In this document: positions 1 to 5,168 of the stretch, piece by piece | Layout of the letters: each line of letters opens with the position of its first letter | Numbering within the stretch: the stretch's first letter is position 1 | NCBI GenBank assembly: GCA_900768515.1 | Contig: CAAGDG010000094.1 | Location: 1-13,198, forward strand | Direction of reading: 5' to 3' | DNA length: 13,198 nucleotides | From: Lentisphaeria bacterium | GTDB lineage: Bacteria; Verrucomicrobiota; Lentisphaeria; Victivallales; Victivallaceae | Position numbers and translations under genes: made by a program | The notes under the pieces: model-generated | The model's input: only the letters and a program-made list of their open reading frames with translations | Database searches by the model: none | What the model was told of the DNA's origin: nothing

Positions 1-324
1 AGAACGAGAATTTTTACCCCCGACAGTGAACATGTAGAATATACTCCAATTCAGCTGGCTCTTGCCCGGGCTTTCCGCTGGCAGAAAATGATTGATGAAG
101 GAAAATTTTCCAACATCAAAGATCTGGCGGCAACCGTAGGAGTTGATTCTGGGCTGATTTCCCGGACGATTCGCCTGACACTCCTTTCCCCTAAGATTAT
201 CCATAAACTCCTCTCCGGCGAACTTGACCTTTCCCTGGATAGTTGCCGCCGGAGTTTCCCCGACTCATGGGCGGAACAGGAAAAGATGTTTCTCAATAAA
301 TCCCGAAATCATCGTCCCTCATAA
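1..324 (+). CDS. Recombinase-associated small HTH protein, 5'-partial
   Basis: The reading frame is open from base 1 to TAA at 322-324, giving 107 residues without a visible start, so the gene begins outside the window. An in-frame ATG at 88 lies inside the conserved part and is probably not the start. The protein has the pattern I know from short proteins encoded directly beside large serine recombinases: an 'ALARAFRWQKM' helix, a ParB/KorB-like helix-turn-helix (about residues 38-60, 'IKDLAATVGVDSGLISR'), then 'RLTLLSPKI', a 'LLSGELDLSL' segment and a closing 'FPDSWAEQEKMF' that matches the family's 'P-x-x-W-x-x-Q' ending. Function in that family is not established; DNA binding is inferred from the HTH. 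Base composition is clearly AT-richer than the genes after position 1089, which fits a transferred element. A strong terminator follows at 402-453. The match is from memory of the family pattern, not a search. Confidence 0.68.
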   Translation, partial: RTRIFTPDSEHVEYTPIQLALARAFRWQKMIDEGKFSNIKDLAATVGVDSGLISRTIRLTLLSPKIIHKLLSGELDLSLDSCRRSFPDSWAEQEKMFLNKSRNHRPS

Positions 325-365
325 TCTCAACCATGAAATCGTTCAGAAAAGAGATTGAATTCCAC

Positions 366-396
366 GGAAGACAACCCCTTCTTCAGATGGTCTTCC
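366..396 (+). other. Small inverted repeat in the 3' untranslated region
   Basis: GGAAGAC (366-372) and GTCTTCC (390-396) form a 7-bp perfect inverted repeat with a 17-nt loop, between the HTH gene stop and the strong terminator. It may be a stabilising 3' hairpin. No T-tract follows directly, so it is not itself a clear terminator. Confidence 0.35.
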
Positions 397-401
397 TGTA
401 A

Positions 402-453
402 AAAACGGAGCAAGTTCTTTCTTTGCAAAGATCTTGCTCCGTTTTATTTTTTT
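402..453 (+). terminator. Strong intrinsic terminator after the HTH gene
   Basis: A 13-bp perfect stem pairs 402-414 (AAAACGGAGCAAG) with 433-445 (CTTGCTCCGTTTT). It is followed by a T-rich tail to 453. The A-run at the 5' foot could also terminate transcription coming from the minus strand, so it may act in both directions. It lies 78 bases after the stop of the HTH gene. Confidence 0.85.
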
Positions 454-849
454 GAGTAAAGGTCGTTTGTTCTGAAAAGCGAATTTCGCAAAAACCGAAA
501 AATTCTCTGAGTCCCAAAGACGTTGTTATGAATTAGGCAAATAAGGTGACCGACCTTTTGATTTTGTGAACACATGTCCTTTGCAAGCATATTTTACTTT
601 ATTTGTTGATTACCAACATATTACTTTAATAAAAGATTCCCAAATGAATGTATGACAGAAAAAAATTGACGATCAAAGGTCGGTTTTCCGACGTGTGTTT
701 CCGTCAAAAAATGCTCTCCAGACCAAAAGACCGGTCTTTTACTCCCCCGGAGAATTTACCGGGAGAAGGTCTGAAACACACCTTCATAAGAGAAAAGTGG
801 AGATTCTCCGCTTTCGGGCAAAACGCGAGTTGAGCTCAAATTTACCCCC
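454..849. other. AT-rich gene-free stretch with several inverted repeats
   Basis: I see no supportable gene here. The stretch holds several symmetrical elements. ACCGACCTTTTGAT (549-562) has an inverted copy with one base missing at 672-684. TGTTG-ATTAC-CAACA lies at 604-618. AAAAGACCGGTCTTTT (725-740) is a perfect 16-bp palindrome. CCCGG/CCGGG pairs within 743-765, GAAGGT/ACCTTC within 765-785, and AAAGTGGAGA-T-TCTCCGCTTT (794-814) is nearly perfect. Composition shifts from AT-rich at the left to mixed at the right. It could be the edge of a mobile element, an operator cluster or a structured RNA; nothing in the sequence decides between these. Confidence 0.5.
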
Positions 850-882
850 AAAACGAAAAAGCCGACCAGAAGACCGGTCGGC
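850..882 (-). terminator. Intrinsic terminator of tRNA-Val
   Basis: Read on the minus strand, GCCGACC (882-876) pairs perfectly with GGTCGGC (867-861) around an 8-nt loop and is followed by TTTTTCGTTTT (860-850). The hairpin begins 15 bases after the CCA end of the tRNA, as expected for a single-tRNA transcript. Confidence 0.88.
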
Positions 883-897
883 GGAGAATTTTGAAAA

Positions 898-974
898 TGG
901 TGGGCGGTACGAGACTCGAACTCATGACCTCTGCCGTGTGAAAGCAGCGCTCTAGCCAGCTGAGCTAACCGCCC
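898..974 (-). tRNA. tRNA-Val (anticodon CAC), CCA encoded
   Basis: The minus strand folds as a full cloverleaf. The acceptor stem GGGCGGT pairs with ACCGCCC. The D-stem is GCTC/GAGC. The anticodon stem CTGCT/GGCAG encloses loop TTCACAC with anticodon CAC. The variable loop is AGGTC, the T-arm is ATGAG-TTCGAGT-CTCGT, and the discriminator is A, followed by encoded CCA at 900-898. CAC reads the valine codon GUG. The gene has its own promoter (997-1025) and terminator (850-882). It lies at the junction between an AT-rich, recombinase-associated stretch and GC-rich core genes, a common position for integration sites, but I found no repeat of its 3' end within the window. Confidence 0.96.
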
Positions 975-996
975 ATCTCCTGGGATCAATAAAAAT

Positions 997-1025
997 AATA
1001 TATTGCGCCCTTTCCGCTTTTTCAA
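997..1025 (-). promoter_or_regulatory. Sigma-70-type promoter of tRNA-Val
   Basis: On the minus strand, TTGAAA (1025-1020) and TATATT (1002-997) are separated by exactly 17 bases, placing the start about 15 bases before the tRNA. Just upstream, A/T runs in GGAAAAAGTATTTTTCC (1045-1029) could serve as an UP element; the same inverted repeat could weakly end transcription of the gene at 1089. Confidence 0.75.
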
Positions 1026-1088
1026 GCCGGAAAAATACTTTTTCCCGCCAAAAGTTCGGAAAATCTCCGTCGCCGCACCAGCGCACCC

Positions 1089-1994
1089 TCAACGCTCGGA
1101 CGGCTCCAGATAGATTCCTATGTTCGAACCAACTTTGCGTTCCACTTTCTTCGGCTGCTGATTCACAACCACCGGACGCTGCTCAGCCTCGTCCCAGTAA
1201 CAGAGCGTCGCCGAGCCGCCGCCATCCATATCAATCCCGTCGGCAGCTCCCGCATCCACCAGAAAGCCGGCGGTCTCCACCCCGGTCGAACCCAGACTCC
1301 ACTTCTTCTGCCGCCCGTCCACCGTGACAATATAGAGATAACGCCGGTCCGCCGAAAGTCCGTAGGCAATCCGCGGCATCAGCTTCTTCTCATAGTCTCC
1401 CCCCTCCAGAACCTTTCCGTCCTGCAGGATGATCGCAAACCCCGAGGCCGCCACCCGAATCTTACCATAATCCGACTCCGGAACCTCCGGGACAATATCC
1501 ACCCGGCCATCCTCGTAAACCACAAACACCGCGCGGTGCGGACGGCTGTCGCAGATCACCTCGCCATTGAGAATCCCAAGACCAGAGGGATGAGCGTAGA
1601 CGTGATTCCAGGGAGCGGTCCACGGCCACCACGGAGCCGAATTCGCCGCCACAATCATGTTCCGTTCCGAACCGCCCTCCTCCTTCGCCGCGCGCGCTCC
1701 GCGCATGAAGTCCGCGGTGCGGATCCTCCGAGTACGGATCTTCGCCTTCGGATAGTCCGGCATCGGCTTCCCCCAATCCGGATCGCGTCCGGTCCCGGTG
1801 AACCGCAACCCCGGCGTCCGCAGGTCGATCCGCATCAGGTTGACCTTCATGAGCCGGGGACTCTCGATCGCCATCCGGTACAACAGCACCCCCCGCTGAA
1901 CCGGTTCCGCCTTGCTCCAGTCAATCGCCGCCGCCCCGAGCGTCAACCCCGTCAGCAGCAGCCCCAACACTCCGAGAAACTGTTTTTTCCGCAT
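1089..1994 (-). CDS. Exported phosphodiester glycosidase-like (NAGPA/DUF2233) protein
   Basis: This is a 301-residue protein with an N-terminal signal peptide: basic 'MRKKQ', a hydrophobic stretch at about 6-20, and an AAA boundary near residue 21-23. The mature part fits the phosphodiester glycosidase family named after mammalian NAGPA (the uncovering enzyme). It has 'IVAANSAPWWPW' near residue 113, the 'RIAYGLSADRRYLYIVTVDGR' region, and the family hallmark 'DGIDMDGGGSATL' at about 252-264, with a closing 'SNIGIYL'. Bacterial members act on, or are thought to act on, sugar phosphodiesters or polysaccharide; the exact substrate cannot be read from sequence. The start ATG follows a GGGAG/GGAGAG ribosome site 5-8 bases upstream. 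It is on the same strand as the oxidoreductase at 2167 but separated from it by a terminator, so it is probably its own unit acting in the periplasm or at the surface. Confidence 0.85.
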   Translation of the reverse strand: MRKKQFLGVLGLLLTGLTLGAAAIDWSKAEPVQRGVLLYRMAIESPRLMKVNLMRIDLRTPGLRFTGTGRDPDWGKPMPDYPKAKIRTRRIRTADFMRGARAAKEEGGSERNMIVAANSAPWWPWTAPWNHVYAHPSGLGILNGEVICDSRPHRAVFVVYEDGRVDIVPEVPESDYGKIRVAASGFAIILQDGKVLEGGDYEKKLMPRIAYGLSADRRYLYIVTVDGRQKKWSLGSTGVETAGFLVDAGAADGIDMDGGGSATLCYWDEAEQRPVVVNQQPKKVERKVGSNIGIYLEPSER

Positions 1995-2027
1995 CGTTCT
2001 CTCCCGTAGTTCAATCCGACAGGAGTT

Positions 2028-2056
2028 ACTGTAACATTCCGCTTTCAGAAATTCCA
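2028..2056 (-). promoter_or_regulatory. Weak candidate promoter and palindrome before the NAGPA-like gene
   Basis: On the minus strand, TGGAAT (2056-2051) and TACAGT (2033-2028) lie 17 bases apart. The second is embedded in an 11-bp palindrome, GTTAC-T-GTAAC (2025-2035), which could be an operator. A wider inverted repeat, CCGCTTTC (2039-2046) and GAAAGCGG (2064-2071), surrounds the -35 region. The boxes match consensus poorly, so this is tentative. Confidence 0.3.
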
Positions 2057-2079
2057 GCCGGCCGAAAGCGGAAATACAG

Positions 2080-2115
2080 AAAAAAGTCCCCTCCCCCCGC
2101 AGAGGAGAAGGGAAC
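2080..2115 (-). terminator. Intrinsic terminator after the Gfo/Idh/MocA gene
   Basis: Read on the minus strand, GTTCCCTTCTCC (2115-2104) pairs with GGGGGAGGGGAC (2097-2086), allowing several G-U pairs, and is followed by TTTTTT (2085-2080). A smaller hairpin, TTCCG/CGGAA, lies between it and the stop codon at 2167. It separates the oxidoreductase from the gene at 1089. Confidence 0.72.
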
Positions 2116-2166
2116 GAATCACAAAATTAAACCAATAAGGATCTTCCGAAAATCCGGAACCTCCGC

Positions 2167-3303
2167 TCAGCGCCCGAGCGACTTCCAGATCGGCTCAAGA
2201 TCCACTACCTGACCGGTACAGGCGGCGCGGTCCAGAGCCAGCGCGAACACCGCACTCTGCAACCCTTCGTTGCCGCTGCACTTCGGCGCAGCTCCGGTGG
2301 TCATGGTTTCATACAGCTCCTTCATGATGAAATCATCGCCGCCGCCGTGACCGTCGCCGCTGAACTCGATGGTCACCATGTCCTCGCCGATCCGGCAATA
2401 GCGGAGCGTACGGCTGTAAAGTTCGACGATCATGGTCCCTTCGCTGCAGGAGAAATAGAGCCGCCGCTCCGGAATTGCATTGCTCATCGTGGCAAGGAAG
2501 GTCATCCGGACCCGGTTCCGGAACTCGGCGACGCAGACCGTGTTGTCCATGAGGTCGGTGTCGTCGGTGAAAGGGGTCTCCGTCGCATGAGGATCCCACC
2601 ACCGCTTGAAGGTGTTCGCCCCGAACTTGTCGACCAGCCCCCGGTTCTCCGGCTTGAAGAAATCGCGGCCGCCGAACCCCGCCACCCGCGTGGGAATCGA
2701 TTCGGTGAACCAGTTGATCAGATCGAGGTCATGGCAGCACTTCTCCAGAATGTGCGGCCCCGCCATCTTCGTCAGACGCCGCCAGTTGCACATGATGTAT
2801 CCACCATGGTAAGGCGCGATGTTCTCATTGCCGTCGATCGCGATCAGTTTGCCGAGCATTCCGGAGGAGAGAATTTCCTTCGCCTTCCGGTAAATCGGCG
2901 CGTAGCGGAGCACAAAACCGGTCGCGAACAGCCGGCCGGAAGCGCGGTGCGCCTCATAAATCTCCCGGCAGTCCTCAATCGTGGTCGCCAGCGGCTTCTC
3001 CGAAAAGACATTCTTCCCGGCCTTGAACGCCGCCAGGATTCCCTCCTTGTGACAGGCGTTCGGAGAGAAAACCATGACCCACTCCACGCCCGGAGCATTG
3101 ATCGCCTGATCCAGCGACGTGCAGGCGATCGCCCCCTCCGCCTTCCAGACGCCGAGCGTATCTTTCAGCACCGCGGCATCCGGATCGTAGGCGGCGGCAA
3201 TCTCCACACCGCCCTTCGAATCGCGCAACAGGTTCGCCACCACGCCGCGGCTGCGGTTTCCCGCTCCAATCACCGCGACCCTGATCCGTTTTTCTTCCGC
3301 CAT
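2167..3303 (-). CDS. Gfo/Idh/MocA family NAD(P)-dependent oxidoreductase
   Basis: This 378-residue protein has an N-terminal Rossmann fold ('VAVIGAGNRSRG', residues 9-20), the family's cofactor/catalytic motif 'EKPLATT' (102-108, with Lys103), and the C-terminal alpha/beta domain with 'EKCCHDLDLINWF' (187-199; His191 and Asp194 fit the conserved catalytic positions). Family members oxidise or reduce sugars, inositols and their derivatives with NAD(P); the exact substrate is not evident. I chose the ATG at 3303 because AAGGAG lies 6 bases upstream; an in-frame ATG at 3351 has no ribosome site and another at 3309 is too close to the AAGGAG. No export signal is seen, so it should be cytoplasmic. 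It is divergent from the AraC regulator at 3384, which is a good candidate for its regulator. A sugar-catabolic role is inferred from that pairing. Confidence 0.92.
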   Translation of the reverse strand: MAEEKRIRVAVIGAGNRSRGVVANLLRDSKGGVEIAAAYDPDAAVLKDTLGVWKAEGAIACTSLDQAINAPGVEWVMVFSPNACHKEGILAAFKAGKNVFSEKPLATTIEDCREIYEAHRASGRLFATGFVLRYAPIYRKAKEILSSGMLGKLIAIDGNENIAPYHGGYIMCNWRRLTKMAGPHILEKCCHDLDLINWFTESIPTRVAGFGGRDFFKPENRGLVDKFGANTFKRWWDPHATETPFTDDTDLMDNTVCVAEFRNRVRMTFLATMSNAIPERRLYFSCSEGTMIVELYSRTLRYCRIGEDMVTIEFSGDGHGGGDDFIMKELYETMTTGAAPKCSGNEGLQSAVFALALDRAACTGQVVDLEPIWKSLGR

Positions 3304-3330
3304 TTTCATCTCCTTTTCCCGAAACCGGGG

Positions 3331-3360
3331 TTGAAAAAAATTTATCGGCACTCATATTAT
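3331..3360 (+). promoter_or_regulatory. Candidate promoter of the AraC-family gene
   Basis: TTGAAA (3331-3336) and TATTAT (3355-3360) are separated by 18 bases, with a start expected near 3367. Its -10 box shares bases with the minus-strand -10 box of the oxidoreductase promoter, so the two promoters would compete or be controlled together. Confidence 0.5.
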
Positions 3361-3383
3361 ACTACGGTTGATCCGATTCTCAA
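3356..3383 (-). promoter_or_regulatory. Candidate promoter of the Gfo/Idh/MocA gene
   Basis: On the minus strand, TTGAGA (3383-3378) and a perfect TATAAT (3361-3356) are separated by 16 bases. This leaves a leader of about 45-50 bases before the ATG at 3303. The -35 box abuts the start codon of the divergent regulator. Confidence 0.55.
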
Positions 3384-4271
3384 ATGGATAAAAAACGCAT
3401 GGGGAATGACAAAATCATCGATTGCCGCGCCGGCGATCCCGCCATGCCGGTTCACCGGCTGCTCGGAACGCCCCCGGAGGTGCCGGAAGCCTACGGACTC
3501 TGGATCATCAACTCCAGCGCGGCGTGCGTTTCGCCGGCCGACAGCTTTCTGCACTGCCCGCCGCGCCGGTTCGAATTCTACAGTCTCTCCCACCTGATCG
3601 AAGGCCGGGGGCGGCTCCGGCTCCGCGAGGGGAGCGAGATCGACCTGTATCCAGGCGACCTGATCGTCATCTCTCCCGGCACCGTCAACCGATACGGCGG
3701 ATATGCCGGAAAGCCCTACATCGAGGACTCCATCCGTTTCACCGGGCCGGTTGCCGACCGTTTGCTGCGAACCGGGGTGATCGCAGACGGAGTCTACCGG
3801 TTCGGCAGCGTCCGCAAACTGCTCCCGATCGCGGAACTCGCCGCCGACCCCTCCCGCGACGCCCAGATCAACGCCAATCTCGCGCTCCAGAAACTGCTGG
3901 TCGAACTCTACAACGACGCGAGGCAAAATTGCGCAAGCTCCCCCGTCGACGAACTCGTCGAACTGATCAAATCCCGGCCCGAACACTGGTGGCAGGTCGA
4001 AGAACTGGCCGAAGTCGCCAGCCTCAGCACCGACCAGCTCCGCCGCAACTTCAAACGCCAGACCGGAATGCTTCCGAAACGATACGTCGAGGAACTCAAA
4101 CTCCGGCTCGCCGCCGAACTGCTGATCTCCACCCCGCTGCCGGTCGGAGAGATCGCTACACGCTTCGGCTATCGCGACCCCTACCCCTTCAGCCGCCGAT
4201 TCAAACTCTTCACCGGCGCCTCCCCGGAAAAATATCGGAGGGAATCCCCGGCCGCAGGAAGACGCGGATAA
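3384..4271 (+). CDS. AraC family transcriptional regulator
   Basis: This 295-residue protein has a cupin-like sensing half (about 60-115, 'DLYPGDLIVISPGTVNRY' being the typical beta-barrel segment) and a C-terminal AraC/XylS double helix-turn-helix (about 205-287). The latter includes 'VEELAEVASLSTDQLRRNFK', 'GMLPKRYVEELKL' and the diagnostic second motif 'PVGEIATRFGYRDPYPFSR' with 'FKLFTGASPEKYR'. Proteins with this layout bind a sugar or similar small molecule and activate or repress neighbouring catabolic genes. The start is uncertain: neither ATG 3384 nor in-frame ATG 3399 has a convincing ribosome site. ATG 3384 is kept because it lies about 17 bases after the predicted transcription start. 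The divergent oxidoreductase is the obvious candidate target. Confidence 0.92.
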   Translation: MDKKRMGNDKIIDCRAGDPAMPVHRLLGTPPEVPEAYGLWIINSSAACVSPADSFLHCPPRRFEFYSLSHLIEGRGRLRLREGSEIDLYPGDLIVISPGTVNRYGGYAGKPYIEDSIRFTGPVADRLLRTGVIADGVYRFGSVRKLLPIAELAADPSRDAQINANLALQKLLVELYNDARQNCASSPVDELVELIKSRPEHWWQVEELAEVASLSTDQLRRNFKRQTGMLPKRYVEELKLRLAAELLISTPLPVGEIATRFGYRDPYPFSRRFKLFTGASPEKYRRESPAAGRRG

Positions 4272-4300
4272 AAATCTTTCTGAAAATTCGAAAGCAGTGC

Positions 4301-4329
4301 TTGCATAGAAACCGCTTTCACGCTATAAT
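4301..4329 (+). promoter_or_regulatory. Sigma-70-like promoter of the sigma/anti-sigma/kinase operon, with LacI-type palindrome
   Basis: TTGCAT (4301-4306) and a perfect TATAAT (4324-4329) are separated by 17 bases, and the sigma-factor ATG follows at 4366. The spacer contains GAAACCGCTTTC (4308-4319), a CG-centred near-palindrome of the kind bound by LacI-family (including cre-like) regulators. GAAAGC (4290-4295) and GCTTTC (4314-4319) also form a wider inverted repeat over the -35 box. The housekeeping-type boxes argue that basal operon expression does not need the encoded sigma factor. Confidence 0.72.
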
Positions 4330-4365
4330 TATTAGTAGGCACATTTATGAGGATGATCGAAGCCG

Positions 4366-4935
4366 ATGTACACCACCCGCCAGACGTTGTTGTCGAAGAT
4401 CAAACACGGCGATCCCACCTCCTGGGAAGAGTTCTACGCAACCTACCGTCCGCTGGCGTTCCTTCACGGGCGGAGGTTCGGAATGAACCATCAGGAGTGT
4501 GAAGACCTCCTTCAGCAGGTGATGCTCCAGTTCTTCAAGGGAGTGGACCGGTTCGAATACCGCAAATCGCTCGGCCGCTTCCGCAGTTATCTGAATACCG
4601 TGATCCACAACACCGCGGTTTCCATCTGCCGCAAGCGGAAGGACCCCCTTCCGGCGGAAGAGGAACCCGTCAGCGATGAAATTGCGAAGGAGATGCTCGC
4701 CGAATGGCGTCGGCTCCTGGTCAACCAGGCACTGCTCGAACTTAAAAACCAGGTCGAACCCCAGACCTTCGAAGCATTCTGCCTCTACGGTCTGCAGCAA
4801 CGCAACGCGCGGGAGGTCGCGGACTACCTGAAGATCAACATCGCCAGCGTCTACACGGCCAAGAGCCGCTGTACGGCGATTCTGCGGGAGCTGATCCGGG
4901 AAATTCAGAAACATGATCCGGAGTTCCGGTTATGA
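4366..4935 (+). CDS. Sigma-70 family (ECF-type) RNA polymerase sigma factor
   Basis: This 189-residue protein has the two domains of an ECF sigma factor. Sigma-2 spans about 10-85 ('SWEEFYATYRPLAFLHGRRF', 'ECEDLLQQVMLQFFKGVDRF', then the 'GRFRSYLNTVIHNTAV' -10-recognition helix). Sigma-4 spans about 125-180, ending with helix-turn-helix 'NAREVADYLKINIASVYTAK'. It should bind core RNA polymerase and select stress or envelope-type promoters. The ribosome site is weak: GAGG lies about 13 bases before the ATG, but no better in-frame start exists. The stop overlaps the next start as ATGA (4932-4935), so translation of the zinc-finger protein is probably coupled. Sigma factors encoded beside Ser/Thr kinases are a known theme in Planctomycetes and relatives, which fits the context. 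Confidence 0.92.
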   Translation: MYTTRQTLLSKIKHGDPTSWEEFYATYRPLAFLHGRRFGMNHQECEDLLQQVMLQFFKGVDRFEYRKSLGRFRSYLNTVIHNTAVSICRKRKDPLPAEEEPVSDEIAKEMLAEWRRLLVNQALLELKNQVEPQTFEAFCLYGLQQRNAREVADYLKINIASVYTAKSRCTAILRELIREIQKHDPEFRL

Positions 4936-5168
4936 CCCGTCATCGCACACCCGAAGAGCTTGAGGCGTTCCGGAATGGGGAGATGGGACTCGTCTCCCTC
5001 TGGCTCTGCCGGCGTCATCTGAGAAGCTGCGCCCTGTGCCGGGAAAAACTCCAGGAAATTCGCAACGACGACGACTTCCTGCACGAAATCGCCCGCGAAC
5101 TCGACGCCTATGACCGCATGATCCGGGAGCTGGAAAACGACAACGATGGAGCCGGTTCCCGATCATGA
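4932..5168 (+). CDS. Small zinc-finger protein, probable anti-sigma factor
   Basis: This 78-residue protein contains C26-x2-H29-x3-C33-x2-C36, the His/Cys arrangement of zinc-binding anti-sigma (ZAS) domains, with a helical acidic C-terminus ('FLHEIARELDAYDRMIREL'). ZAS proteins sequester a cognate ECF sigma factor, almost always encoded next door. Here the gene overlaps the sigma gene by ATGA (4932-4935) and the kinase gene by ATGA (5165-5168). It has no membrane segment, unlike many ZAS anti-sigmas, so any link to the envelope would have to come through the kinase. Anti-sigma function is inferred from motif and position; a structural zinc-ribbon adaptor is the alternative. Confidence 0.75.
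   Translation: MTRHRTPEELEAFRNGEMGLVSLWLCRRHLRSCALCREKLQEIRNDDDFLHEIARELDAYDRMIRELENDNDGAGSRS

Noticed and set aside
265..275. Match of the tRNA-Val 3' end (TGGGCGG) inside the left gene, considered as an attachment repeat
   Set aside because: Only seven bases match and they encode the conserved 'SWAEQ' segment of the HTH protein; too short to be an attachment site.
648..833. 61-codon open frame in the gene-free stretch
   Set aside because: It has no ribosome site and no motif, and it crosses several inverted repeats, so I treat the region as non-coding.
756..1025. 89-codon minus-strand open frame spanning the tRNA
   Set aside because: It covers the tRNA-Val gene, its terminator and its promoter; it is a chance frame.
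3304..3351. Longer N-terminus of the oxidoreductase starting at ATG 3351
   Set aside because: The added residues precede the AAGGAG that serves the ATG at 3303, include the predicted leader, and do not resemble the family's N-terminus or a signal peptide.
2347..3597. 416-codon plus-strand open frame opposite the oxidoreductase
   Set aside because: It is antisense to a well-supported Gfo/Idh/MocA gene, has no ribosome site or motif, and runs across the divergent promoter region into the AraC gene in another frame.
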